Below, in pieces: positions 1 to 11,077 of a stretch of 64,000 nucleotides of DNA. How positions within the stretch are numbered: position 1 is the stretch's first letter; each line of letters starts with the position of its first letter. Location: contig JANFOE010000054.1 of assembly GCA_025667525.1 (NCBI GenBank), positions 558,001 through 622,000 of the forward strand. Direction: 5' to 3'. A model generated the notes under the pieces. That model was not told the origin of the DNA. It saw only the letters and a list, made by a program, of their open reading frames with translations, and ran no database searches. The stretch is from Glebionis coronaria. Taxonomy: Eukaryota > Streptophyta > Magnoliopsida > Asterales > Asteraceae. The position numbers and the translations under genes are program-made.

Positions 1-961
1 CCAAGCTAATGAGAAAAGAATGAAAGAAATGCATGAGGAAACACATAAGAAAGTTATGATGATTTTTAATCAAAGACAACAAGGGGCTTTACCATCTAAC
101 ACACAAACAAACCCAAGGGAAAATGTTAATGCTATTACAACAAGAAGTGGAAAGTCAACAAAGGATCCTTCACCTCCTACACCTCCTATTGTTAAACCTA
201 CTTTTGTTCCTACATGTGATAAGCCTTCTACATCCACTTCACCACCTCCAAATGCTCCTATTCAAACAAATACACCTTCTCAACCTATTCCCACTTCTCC
301 TTTACCTTCCACAATTCCCAATGAAGAAGCTAACAAAGACAAATCTTCCACTACAACACCTACAACACCTACACCTAAACCAAATCTTCCTTACCCTTCA
401 AGATTGAAAAATGACAAGTTAAAGAACAAGGATGATATACAGGTCTCAAATTTCTTAAGGATGTTCAAGCAACTCAATATAAAAATCTCCTTTGCGGAAG
501 CTCTTGCTTACATGCCAAAATTTGCTAAGATGTTCAAGGATCTACTCTCCAACAAGGAAAAACTGGTTGATTTGTCCAACACATCCCTTAATGAAAATTG
601 TTCCGCCGTGCTACTTAAAACCTTACCAACAAAACTTGGAGATCCGGGGCGCTTCTTGATACCTTGTAATTTTCCTGGGGTGGAAAATTGCATGGCTTTA
701 GCGGATCTAGGGGCAAGCATTAACTTCATGCCTTTATCGGTTTGGAAAAAACTCTCTCTTCCTGATCTCACTCCCACTAGGATGAAACTTGAGTTAGCCA
801 ACCGTACCATAGCTTACCCCGTAGGTATCACGAAGGATGTGTTTGTAGGTGTGGATAAGTTTACATTTCCGGCCGACTTTGTAGTGGTTGATTATGACAT
901 GGATCCTATAGTTCCTTTGATTGTTGGTAGACCATTTTTGAGAACGGGTCGTACTTGATAG
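1..961 (+). pseudogene. Gag C-terminal part and aspartic protease region of element 1 (partial)
   Basis: Open in one frame from the window edge to TGA-TAG at 956-961. The Met codon at 20 is internal, not a real start, since the same protein in element 2 has ~480 residues upstream. A Pro/Thr/Ser-rich linker is followed by the conserved NAITTRSGK block and then the protease-like domain. The active-site motif at about 692-718 reads MALADLGAS, with DLG where classical retropepsins have DTG or DSG; element 2 has the same. The segment ends in GRPFLRTGRT. Compared with element 2, a one-base loss and a nearby one-base gain shift about seven codons and create the two adjacent stops; the original frame then resumes. 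Confidence 0.88.
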
Positions 962-1708
962 ATGTGGGGGGAGGGAGAACTAATTATGAGAGTAGAGGAT
1001 GAGAAAGTGGTATTTAAGTTAGGGAAAGTTTGTGATAAGAAAGAGGTTAAGGAGTCTAAACCTTGTGAGACTATTAATATAGTTGATGTGCTAGATGAGG
1101 TGTGTGATGAGCATTTTCATGACGCTTGCAAGAGTAATAGTGAGGATATACCCCATGTTGAAACCGTGGCCTCAATTGCTCCCTCCTTAACACCTTTTGG
1201 AGAGAGTGATTTCCCCTTGGAGGAATTTGAGTCCAACTTTCTTGGAAATGATGATTCTCCCATCAATTGGGAAGAAGATATTCTTACCATCCAAAAGTTG
1301 CTCAATGAGGACCCTATTCCTTCCCCCATTCCACAAGAAGTAACCAATGATGATCCATCCATAGTTAAACCTTCCATAGAGAGTCCACCTCTAATTGAAC
1401 TTAAGGACCTTCCATCCCACCTAGAGTATGCTTTCTTACAGGGCAAAGACCAATTACCCGTGATCATTGCTAAAGAGTTGAAAGAGGATGAGAAAGAGAA
1501 ACTCATAGAAGTCCTTAAGAAACATAAGAAAGCCTTAGCATGGAAAATATCTGACATAAGGGGAATTGATCCACATTTTTGTACACACAAGATCCTTATG
1601 GAGGATGATTATAAACCCACCATTCAAAGTCAACGAAGGGTTAACCCAAAAATCCATGAGGTCATTAAAATGGAAGTTATCGAACACCTTGATGCGGGCA
1701 TGATTTAA
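962..1708 (+). pseudogene. Protease-RT linker and start of reverse transcriptase, element 1
   Basis: Same frame as the upstream segment. It encodes an acidic linker (VDVLDEVCDEHF, then the HVETVASIAPSLTPFGESDF block shared with element 2) and the entry to the reverse transcriptase, including WKISDIRGIDP and the HKILMEDDYKP segment. It ends at TAA 1706-1708, in a position where element 2 has a Tyr codon (MIYPISDS). A Tyr-to-stop change therefore interrupts pol near the start of the RT fingers. The next segment continues in the same frame, so this is a point lesion and not a frameshift. Confidence 0.85.
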
Positions 1709-3343
1709 CCCATTTCCGACTCTCCATGGGTTAGCCCGGTACATTGTGTTCCAAAAAATGGTGGAATCACTGTTGTACCTAATGAGAACACTGAGCTTAT
1801 TCCTACGAGACTTGTTACCGGTTGGAGAGTTTGTATTGACTCTAGGAAGCTTAATGAGGCTACTAGGAAAGATCACTTCCCATTACCTTTTATGGACCAA
1901 ATGCTTGAACGCTTAGCGGGAAATGAGTACTATTGCTTTCTTGATGGCTTTTCGGGTTATTTCCAAATACCCATTGACCCTAAGGATCAAGAAAAGACCA
2001 CATTCACTTGTTCCTACGGTACATTTGCTTACAAGAGAATGCCTTTTAGCTTATGTAATGCACCGGGGACATTTCAAAGGTGCATGATGGCAATTTTCCA
2101 TGATATGATAGAGCAAACAATGGAGGTTTTCATGGATGACTTTTCCGTCTTTGGAGAGTCATTTACCTCATGTCTCACCAATTTAGAACGAATGCTTAAG
2201 CGTTGTGAGGAAACACGTTTAGTTCTTAATTGGGAGAAATGTCACTTTATGGTGAAAGAGGGAATTGTTTTGGGACACAAAATATCCAATAAGGGATTAG
2301 AAGTGGATCGAGCTAAAATTGATGTGATTGCTAAGCTTCCCCCACCCACTACGGTTAAAGGTGTAAGGAGTTTCTTAGGTCATGCGGGATTTTATAGGCG
2401 CTTCATACAAGATTTTTCTAAGATAGCAAGACAGATGACCCACCTCTTGGAAAAAGATGCTCCTTTCATTTTCAACCAAGAGTGTTTGGATTCATTTGAG
2501 ACTCTTAAGGATAAATTGACTAAGGCTCCCGTTTTGGTTTCTCCAAATTGGGAATTACCTTTTGAGCTTATGTGTGACGCTAGTGATTATGCGGTGGGGG
2601 CCGTCATAGGACAAAGAGTGAATAAGCATTTTCAACCTATACACTATGCTAGTAAAACCATGACCGGTGCACAACTTCATTATACTACCACGAAAAAAGA
2701 GTTGCTTGCTATAGTTTATGCCTTTGAGAAATTTAGACCATACCTTGTGCTATCCAAAACCATAGTGTATATGGATCATTCCACTCTCAAGTATCTCATG
2801 ACAAAGCAAGATGCTAAGCCTAGGCTTTTGAGATGGGTTTTATTGCTTCAAGAGTTTAAGATAGAAATTCGAGATAAGAAAGGAGCCGAGAATTTAGTGG
2901 CGGATCACTTGAGTAGACTTGAACATCCTTTTCAAGGAGATTTTCCTAATAAAGAAATCAATGAATCCTTTCCAATAGAGGAGCTCATGTCTATCTCTTC
3001 TCAAGAGGATGCCAACCCTTGGTTTGCGGATATAGCAAACTATCTTGTGGGGAATGTGCTTATAGAGGGTCTTACTTCACAACAAAAGAAGAAGTTTCTT
3101 AAGGAAGTTAAGTACTACTTTTGGGATGATCCTTATCTTTTTAGGCAATGTGCGGACCAAATCATTAGACGGTGTATAGATGGGCCCGAGGCATTTAAGA
3201 TTCTAGAAGCTTGTCATAAAGGACCTACGGGTGGACATTTTGGGCCCAACTATACCGCCAAGAAAGTCTTTAATTCGGGTTACTATTGGCCTTCCATTTA
3301 CAAAGACGCCCAAGAGATGGTGACATTTTGTGATGTATGTTAA
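1709..3343 (+). pseudogene. Reverse transcriptase, RNase H and integrase zinc finger, element 1
   Basis: Frame stays open from 1709 to TAA 3341-3343. The RT palm motif at 2129-2140 is FMDD, so both catalytic aspartates are present, unlike element 2. The thumb/connection carries [15 protein letters not shown]. RNase H follows with [18 protein letters not shown] and [19 protein letters not shown] closes that domain. The segment ends in the HHCC zinc-binding part of integrase: [14 protein letters not shown] ... CDVC. The stop replaces the Gln that follows this cysteine in element 2 (CQRQGK), consistent with CAA to TAA. The polyprotein would normally be cut by the upstream protease; here it could only be made in pieces. 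Confidence 0.9.
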
Positions 3344-4303
3344 AGACAAGGAAAAATTACACAACGTGATGAGATGCCACAAAATTTTATTCAAGAGTGT
3401 GAGATTTTTGATGTATGGGGCATAGATTTTATAGGACCTTTTCCATCTTCCAAGGGAAACAAGTATATACTTGTTGCAGTGGATTATGTGTCCAAATGGG
3501 TTGAGGCCAAAGCCTTACCTACTAATGATGCTAGAGTTGTTGTGAAGTTCTTGAAGCAATTGTTTGCTAGATTTGGAGTACCTCGGGCCATCATAAGTGA
3601 TCATGGTACGCACTTTTGTAATGATTAATTCACGAGAGTTATGAAAAAATATGGAGTTAATCATAGACTTTCTACCGCGTATCACCCTCAAACCAATGGT
3701 CAAACCGAGGTTACAAATCGTGGTTTAAAGAGAATTCTAGAGAGAACGGTGGGAGAGAATCGAGCTTCTTGGTCGGATAAGCTTGATGATGCTTTGTGGG
3801 CTTTTAGGACGGCTTTTAAGACACCAATTGGTTGTACTCCTTATAGGCTTGTCTATGGAAAAGCATGCCACCTCCCATTCGAGTTAGAACATAAGGCATA
3901 TTGGGCTCTCAAGTGGGCTAACTTTGATTTAAACCAAGCCGGTTCACATAGAAAGAACCAACTTAATTAAATGGATGAATTGAGAGCCAATGCCTATGAG
4001 AATTCTTTGCTTTATAAGGAGAAGACTAAGAAATTGCATGATGCTAAGATCAAGAACCGTAAGTTTCAAGTTGGAGATCCGGTTCTCCTCTTTAACTCAA
4101 GGTTGAAACTTTTTACGGGCAAGCTTAAGTCTAGATGGTCCGGTCCATTCACTATTGCTCAAGTATTTCCATATGGAACTATTGAGTTGTCACAACCCGA
4201 TGGTCTAAATTTTAAAGTGAATGGTCACCATGTGAAGCACTATTTTGGGGAGGACATTTCCGTTGAAATGGTCCAAGAGATCCCCATTTTCCCCATGAAT
4301 TAA
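3344..4303 (+). pseudogene. Integrase core and C-terminal domain, element 1
   Basis: Integrase core of the same pol frame, broken by TAA at 3626-3628 and 3968-3970 and ending at a shared natural stop at 4301-4303. The DDE acidic residues are visible in [22 protein letters not shown] and [12 protein letters not shown]. The C-terminal domain has FQVGDPVLLFNSRLKLFTGK and KSRWSGPFTIAQV, the usual non-chromovirus ending with no chromodomain. The 3626 stop matches a Gln codon in element 2 (C-to-T type); the 3968 stop matches a Glu codon. No env-like reading frame follows. Confidence 0.88.
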
Positions 4304-6261
4304 TTCATTGTGGGAAGAGTCGAGCTAGAGACTCCTTAAATCAAGCTTGAATAACTAGGTTTAGAACTTGTTAGAACTAGAGTGTTGTAGGTTAGAAATA
4401 AGGATAGCAATTTGATGAGAAGTGTTGGGGTAGACCTTCTTTTGTCTTCATGATGTTTGTAGGGTTTCTCACTCATTTCGTGCTTTGGATCTTATGGAGG
4501 AGGCCCTTGTATCCGGTTCACTTCGTTACTATTGTGATCTTTCATAGACACCTTGTGCTTTAAAAATGAATTCACTATAGTTGATCTTTCCTTAACTTGG
4601 GTTAAGCAAAGTCTAATCATTGTCATAAGTGTAGGGGAATTTTTATACTTCCATGCTCTTAAACATTGAGGACAATGTTTAGCTTAAGTGTAGGGGGTCT
4701 TCTATCGAAGTGACCTTACCTAGAACTTGTCATTGACCTTCATGATAACATGGAAAATTAATTTTTCAAACATTTTTCAAATTTTTGATCTACTTTGGCC
4801 ACCAAAAAATATGCATTCATAATTTTTGCATCGATCATTTTTCATTTGCAAAACACATTTGCATTGTATATATTTTTTTTCTTTTTCATCAAAAATATAT
4901 AAAAAGAAAAAAATATAATAAAGGACATGGTTTAACAAATTTAGACTTCTTTGACATATTAGGCCCGCCATGGATATTTTGACTCAACCCGAGTTTGCTT
5001 ATCTTAGCACTCTCTAGCTAGTATCCTTAACCATGTAGTCCTTCATTGGTCTATTAGGCTAAGCATCCACCACTCTCATTATTTGAGATTTTAAATTTGT
5101 GGAGAATGGGAAATGATAGAGTTGAAGCAAGTATAAAAGGGCTAGATAAACTTCATGATAATTACTTGTACCCTTCTCTTCTTTACCTCTAATTTCTTCG
5201 CATGTATATATGTTAATAAATAATCAAGAACGGTTTTAATTGGTTTGTAATCTCTTATGCATTTTTGTCTAATCGTTCATGGTTGATATAAGTACGTCTT
5301 AAGATAATAAGTTAGAACGTTTTATGTGTACTAGACTTATGTCATGCTTAATATTTAGCGGGTGTTTTTCCTTTTATTCTTTTCAACTTTCTTTGTGAGG
5401 AATAAAGAAAAATAAGAGCGGCTTATAAAAAAATGAGTGGCTAGAAAAAAAAAAGAAAAAAAATAATAATACAAGACTCCCAAGAGGGGAACTGAAGTGT
5501 TAATTATCGTAACTATTAGATTCCAATATTACCTTGACGGGTTGCGGGGATTTAATAGTTGCTCCAATCCAATATTACCTTGACGGGTTGCGGGGTTGAA
5601 GATCCAAAGTCTCAAAAAGATGGCGGATGTAAATTATTGAGTGAGTTTTATTTTCTTTTCCTTAGCGAGTGTGTAGCTACTTATTAACGCATGACATGAG
5701 GATTTTACACATAAAACGAATGACTTATTATTCTTGAGTCGGACTCATATTAATTATGAGCAGTTTTCCAAGTAATGGATGAGAGGATTACTTAGGATTA
5801 AAACTGTGCTTCCTTATTTTTGGATTTTGCATTTCTTTACTTCACGCTTTAAATAATGACAAATTTGCCCAAAAGCAATTTGCTCAAATAATAACCGGTT
5901 CAACATTTAATTGTCATGAATAAGTTGATGCACTTTTTACTTGTGAATGCAATGATCCCATTTTTAAGATTGGTATGGGGAAAGTGAAACTTGAGGGTGA
6001 TAAGTATCCATGGTACCAAAGCCCTAATCTAAGTCATTGATTTCTTTATGAGTTATTTCCATCAAAACCATTTTAAGAAAAATCCAAAAAGATATAAGTA
6101 GAATTGTTTCTTTTGCATTACATTGTTTAAAATCAAAATCATGCATCATATAGTGTAGAGTAGTGTAGATGCATTCCATATTGGCCAATGTGGATTAATT
6201 ATGAGGAGAATGTAAATTTGTGCTTTAAAATATAGTATTGCATGAGGTCATGGCAATGTTC
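4304..6261 (+). other. Non-coding 3' region of element 1 (no env-like ORF seen)
   Basis: About 2 kb between the integrase stop and the 3' LTR. It recurs in diverged, reverse-complement form in element 2 (9130-11077): both contain 'acattg(a)ggacaatgtt' beside 'gtgtaggggg'. It is AT-rich, with homopurine runs near 5440-5470 and a short direct repeat at 5523-5595. Some Athila members carry an env-like ORF here; I find no reading frame longer than about 65 codons. Confidence 0.7.
5523..5595. repeat. 27-bp direct repeat in the 3' region of element 1
   Basis: The unit starting ccaatattaccttgacggg occurs at 5523-5549 and again at 5569-5595, separated by 19 bp. The copies are identical by eye. Confidence 0.85.
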
Positions 6262-6275
6262 AAGTGTAGGGGATT
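6262..6275 (+). promoter_or_regulatory. Polypurine tract of element 1
   Basis: The sequence aagtgtaggggatt lies directly before the LTR start TGATATGAG. The same context (gtgtaggggatt) abuts the 3' LTR of element 2 on the opposite strand. It marks plus-strand priming and fixes the LTR start at 6276. Confidence 0.75.
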
Positions 6276-6404
6276 TGATATGAGCAAAAACTCGTATCAA
6301 TTAATGAACAAATCACCCTAAAACACAAGTAAAATACCTAACTTTTGTGCTATAAAGCGGAAATATGTGGTATGTTTTGTGTTTGTGTATAAATAGGTAA
6401 GTAA
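6276..6404 (+). repeat. First 129 bp of the element 1 3' LTR (U3 start)
   Basis: Begins with canonical TG at 6276. Its first 24 bases form an imperfect hairpin: TGATATGAG, loop, CTCGTATCA. It is interrupted after 6404 by element 2; the target bases AGTAA (6400-6404) recur at 20235-20239, where the LTR continues. Confidence 0.8.
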
Positions 6405-6855
6405 TGTTAGGATTTTTAGTCTAATTTAAGCAATTAATGTTCGTTTCCTCGACTCAACTCGAATTGATTTCCAATTAACGTAAGACTAACTTGTTCTTGG
6501 TAAAACGTATTTTTGGTATTTTTATAATAAAATCTATTAAGTAAAAAACTATTTAATCTAATTGAAAAATCTATTTTAATTAACTAAAACCTTTTTAAAT
6601 TTTAAAACTAATTAAAATGATTAAAACAAATCTAATTTAAATTCAATAAACTAATTTTTAAACATTTTTTAACTATTTTGAAATTTAAAAGAAATCTATT
6701 TAAAATTATTTAAACTTAATAAAACGAAATTGATATAAAACTTTTTAAATAAATTTAATAAAACTAAAAACATGTATTTAAACTAAATAACTAAAACTGC
6801 CATATAGAAATTAACCTATATTAATTTAATGAAGCCTGATACTACACAAATAAGA

Positions 6856-6924
6856 GTCTAGAGCATTTGGTTATGGTGTATGTCTGCTAAGCTAAGGGTC
6901 ACGAGTTCGAAACCCAGCGGAGAC
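6856..6924 (+). repeat. tRNA-like / SINE-head-like module in the left LTR of element 2
   Basis: 69 bp with tRNA-like features: a D-arm-like TTGGTTATGG, an anticodon-like CTGCTAA (GCT, as in tRNA-Ser), a B-box-like GAGTTCGAAACC at 6903-6914, and GTCT ... AGAC ends that can pair. A T5 run at 6928-6932 could terminate Pol III. It lies antisense to the retrotransposon. Arm pairing is poor, so it is not a functional tRNA gene. Confidence 0.5.
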
Positions 6925-8026
6925 AACTTTTTAGCTATTTATTATTTTGACTTTTTTTTGGAACTTTGGAGTAAACAGATCAAATGGATCTGTCACCTTA
7001 ACAAAGCAATATCAGCGAAAAGTAACAAACAAAATAAGCTATGACAGATGACAAAAATAAGCAGATAAGTAAATTAAACAAATAAGCACAAAAGGTTAAG
7101 CAAATAAGCAGAACCTAGATAAGCTAATAACTACACAAACCTAAGAGCAATTAAGCACTAACAGCTAAACCAAATAAGCAAAATAAGCAACATAAGCAAT
7201 ATAAGATTAACCACTCAAAACAAATATACTAACTAGAAGCAAACAGCAACCTATCAAAAGTGAATCAGACACCATCCAAACCGAATGAGCACAAAGAAAA
7301 TAAGCAGCTAAGCAGATTAATAATAATAAGCTACGATACCCGAACACTACTTAACAAAATAAACTAGATCCAAACAAACTGAAATATCAGAAAAAAGCTA
7401 AATAAGCTTAGACCAACAAAACTTAATAAGCCACTAACCAAAATAAGCAGATCTAAAAACTCAAAACCCACACAGAAACGTACCAAGCAGAATTATAAGC
7501 TAAATCGATTAAGCATACCAAGACTAACTTACTAATCAAGAAGATCCACGCAGACTGATAAACTAATAAGAAGATTTAAAATTAACTAAAACTTAACAAG
7601 AATAAAAAAAGAAATAAAACCTTTTGATGATTCCGTTGGGCAGTAGGTGGGCGCTGAACCCCCTATGAACCGAAATAAACCGAACAAAACACCACCGTTA
7701 TTTATCCACCAAACATCATCATCACCATCTTCCTCGAACCATAAATAGTAACAAACCAATAATTTTTTTTAATATAATTTCCCAGTAGGGGAAATTATTC
7801 CTACCCTTTTTAATTGAATAATTATTTAAATCAAAACAGATTTAAGATAAAAATGCAATAATATCAAACGAGACAAAGATTTAAGAAAATTGAAATTTCA
7901 TTAATATTAATAAACTGATTACAATACTTTATAAAAAGAAATTACATTAAACCTAAAATCTATTTTTCAGAAAAATAAAAATTTAACTAAAAAGAAAAGG
8001 CATCTCAAAATTACAGATATGAGGGG

Positions 8027-8034
8027 TTTTTATA
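8027..8034 (-). promoter_or_regulatory. TATA box of the left LTR, element 2
   Basis: Reads TATAAAAA on the minus strand, followed by CCCCTCATATC. The right LTR has the same at 19144-19151; that copy would drive genomic RNA synthesis. Confidence 0.55.
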
Positions 8035-8637
8035 GGAGAAACCCTGCAAACCCTCTTGTGATTCTTCTTGAGTAAGCAATTAAATCCTAGCCGTCAAACA
8101 CGTTTTTTTTCTTTCTCTCACTTCTCTTCTTCATCTAACGGCTGAAGATACTTTTTCTTTCACTTGGATTGCCAGCATGGCACTTTTGTGTTTGTTGTGC
8201 TAGTTTGAGGGTGATGTGGATCATTCTTATTGGATGAGGTAGTGGTGGAGAGGTGTGTGAGCCAATCAAAACAAAGGGATTTGCCATGTAGGATAGGACC
8301 ACTTTGTTGGATCTCCGATTAACTTGGGGATTTAATCCCCAAGTGTGTGAATCACACACTTTGGGTAAAACCCCCAATTTTTGATGAGTAAATTATGTTC
8401 TAGGGTTTGGGAATAGTAAAAACGGAAGCTAGTGTTTTGGGAGAGAAAGAAGGAGGAGGTGGGTGGGTTTCTTGTTGTTAACGAAATAAGTGAATGTGCG
8501 TGGGTAAAATAAAAGCATTTTATTTAATGTGTGGGGTGAGTAGTGAGTAAGTTGAAACGTGTGTGAGAGTTGACTGGTCTCTTTGACCAAACCAAGTGAA
8601 AACTTTTCACTTAACCGTTTCTTGTTTGTGCAAATAT

Positions 8638-8797
8638 TTGGGCTTGGCCCAATGATCCTTTCCATCCGGTTTGTTATTTAACATTATGGGCTTGGGCCCA
8701 ATTTTGATGACAAAATCCGTTTATTTTGATAAAGGAAAAATGGTTATTGGGCTTTTAGGCCCAATACTCAAATGTGGGACCCATTTGGCCCAAATGT
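8638..8797. promoter_or_regulatory. Cluster of site II-like TGGGCY motifs in U3 (left LTR)
   Basis: At least five TGGGC/GGCCCA cores in 160 bp: ttgggcttggcccaa, tgggcttgggcccaa, ttgggcttttaggcccaa, gtgggaccc and ttggcccaaa. Several are inverted pairs. The same cluster is at 19756-19915. In plants such motifs are typically bound by TCP factors in promoters of growth-related genes; binding here is inference. Confidence 0.5.
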
Positions 8798-9116
8798 CCT
8801 CCTTAAAGTTAAATCCACTAAAACGCGCTCGATTTTGGCTTCCTTGATTGTTTCTTCAAAAACGTGTCGGTTTAGCCGGTTTTCGTGAACTTGGGCACAC
8901 TTTTGGTCTTTGACTTTGTCTTCGTCTCTTCTTGGACTTTTCTTCAACATTTGACCGTGAAATCCTGTGTTTTCTTTCCTTTTGATCTTTTGTACCTATT
9001 TTAACACAAAAACACAAAACCACGCGTAATTCCGATTTTTACGATATAAAACACATGATTAGGTCTTGTTTTTCCTTGATTTTAGTGGCAAAAAGATAAG
9101 TGTTTACACACTTATT

Positions 9117-9130
9117 AAATCCCCTACACT
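9117..9130 (-). promoter_or_regulatory. Polypurine tract of element 2
   Basis: On the minus strand, AAGTGTAGGGGATTT abuts the LTR start AATAAGTGTG. It matches the tract of element 1 and confirms the leftward orientation. Confidence 0.75.
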
Positions 9131-11077
9131 TGACCATTGTAATGACCCCATGCAATGCATAGTTTTAAAGCATTAAGTTACATTTTTCTCATAATTAATC
9201 CATCTCGACCTTTATTAAGATATAATAATACTACTATGATGAAAAGATAAAAAACCTTAAAGGAAACAAAAGTTATAACAATTTATTAACTTGAAAATTA
9301 TTTGATGGAAGAAACTTGTAAAGAAATCTAAGACTTAGATTACGGCTTTAGTGTTATGAATATTAATCACCCTCAAGTTTCATGTTCCCCATACCAAGCT
9401 TAAAAACGAGATCATTGTTTACCATAAGTCCTTAGGTTAAAACCACTTATATAAGACAATTGTGTAATACTCTTTCTCCAATTCCTACGTTGTATCTCTA
9501 GATTTTATTGATTGTCATTCACCCGTAGGCTCATTGACTTATTTGATAATTATTATTCCAAAAATGAAGGCCAAACGGTGCAAACCCGACACTCAAAACC
9601 TAACCTCGTCCTCAAAAACGTTGTCACTAAAGTAAGCCCACATCAAGGATGATTTAACACGATTTGGGGAATAAATTCCCGGACCCAAAATTTGGCCAAT
9701 AGTACTACTTATTAATTATTCTTCCAAAGTCATGTAGACTTTATGTGGAGTTTAGCAAGTTCACATCATATACCCTTAGGCTCTTTAAGATGTAAAAATG
9801 CTCCTCATCTATTGTCCACACCCTAAGGCTCCTTGAACAATAAACGAGGAAATAGATTTTTTGATCAATTTTTATTCAACACTTACCATGCCATACACCC
9901 TAAGGCTCTAATGACAAGGTTCGTGCTACATGCCCCACACCCTAAGGATCCTTGAGGTCATGCTTTAATCTTATTCTTTCTTTATTTATGATATGTATAG
10001 TAGGCCAAATTCCGCGGTCCCATGGTCTGAATACCTCCTACTTAGTGGTTATGAGCCACCTTAGTCGGAAGTCCACAACGCTGGCACCCTCAATGTGTTC
10101 ATGCTTTAATCACAAGGAGAATAAAGATTTGGCTAAGAGTTAAGATATCGAATCTACTTTGCAAGAATCCTCATTTATTAAGCAATTAAATATACAAGCG
10201 GGAAGAAAGAGCCACAAAAACTCATATAAGCAAAAATTAACCCTTAAACTTATTATCAACTCTATCATCTCTCGTTCTCCACAAGTTAAAATCTCAAGGA
10301 ATGAGACTCGTGGATGCTTAGCCTAATAAACTAATTAAGGTCCATATGGTTAAGGATACTAGCTAGAGTAAACTTGGATAAGTAAACTCGGGTTGAGTCA
10401 AAATATTCACGACGGGCCTAATATATCAAAGATATCTAATCTTGTTAAAACCATTTTATTCAATTATTTATTTTTGACTTTATTCTTGAAATGGAAAATA
10501 TAAGTATGAATGCGATGACAAAAGGAAAGAAAATAAATGGAAATACTACTAGGCCAAAATAGATCAAAAATTTGAAAAACTTTGAAATTTTTTAAAATTT
10601 TCCGGTTAAATGGGGTCAAATTCATGGAAAAGCCCACTAAAATTCGACAGAAGTCCCCCTACACTTAATATAAACATTGTCCTCAATGTTTAGGCATGTG
10701 GGAGAATAAACTCCCCTACACTTAGGACATTGAGTACGTTGTTTAAAATCGAGCTAAGGAAGGGACAACTAAAGTGATTACATTTACTCGTATTTATTTA
10801 TATACATGTATGAATCACAATAGTTTTGATAGAACCGGGTACACGGGAACACGGGATCACGGGTTGCGTCAAAAGTACCAAAAGTGGATCATCAAAGCAC
10901 ATGTCCCTGCACAACATCACAACACACAAACAACCTACTTGGATCCCCCTACACTTATTGGTGAAAATGGATGAAGGTGAAAAAGGGTGGAAAGGATGGT
11001 AAAGGTAAAAATCTAACCTAGTTAAACGATGCTTGATTTATTTATCACGAGTCTCTAGCTCGACTCGATTTCCCGAA
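9131..11077 (-). other. Non-coding 3' region of element 2
   Basis: About 2 kb between the end of integrase and the polypurine tract, with no substantial reading frame. It contains four spaced copies of a CCCTAAGG(C/A)TC motif (9771-9956) and a 'cctacactta' / 'acattgtcctcaatgtt' block (10660-10730) homologous to element 1 at 4655-4695. Confidence 0.7.

Larger units (their letters stand above)
1..6404 (+). mobile_element. Athila-like Ty3/gypsy retrotransposon 1, 5'-truncated by window edge, 3' LTR interrupted
   Basis: This is the older, outer retroelement. It enters the window within gag and reads on the plus strand through protease, reverse transcriptase, RNase H and integrase (to 4303). A ~2-kb non-coding stretch (4304-6275), a polypurine tract and the start of the 3' LTR at 6276 follow. 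Element 2 inserted after position 6404, so the rest of the LTR lies beyond 20239. The domain order, a long non-coding 3' region and close protein similarity to element 2 (which carries an Asp-tRNA-type PBS) place it in the Athila group. The 5' LTR lies outside the window, so its own target duplication and age cannot be read. Confidence 0.9.
6405..9116 (-). repeat. 3' LTR of element 2 (2712 bp)
   Basis: Plus strand starts TGTTAGGATTTTTAG and ends TTTACACACTTATT. It matches 17511-20234 along its length. Read on the element strand, U3 is at the high-coordinate end, with a cluster of TGGGCC/AAGCCCA motifs at 8638-8797. A TATA-like TATAAAAA lies at 8027-8034 (minus), followed by a long AT-rich U5 full of GCTTATT. 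Short reading frames inside it are not genes. Confidence 0.93.

Noticed and set aside
6856..6924. Functional tRNA-Ser gene
   Set aside because: Acceptor, anticodon and T arms do not pair well, and the class II variable arm expected for tRNA-Ser is missing; listed only as tRNA-like.
8135..8950. Minus-strand frames of 60-80 codons in the left LTR of element 2, with relatives at 19277-19783
   Set aside because: Present in both LTRs only because the LTRs are copies; no start context, no known domain, located in U3.
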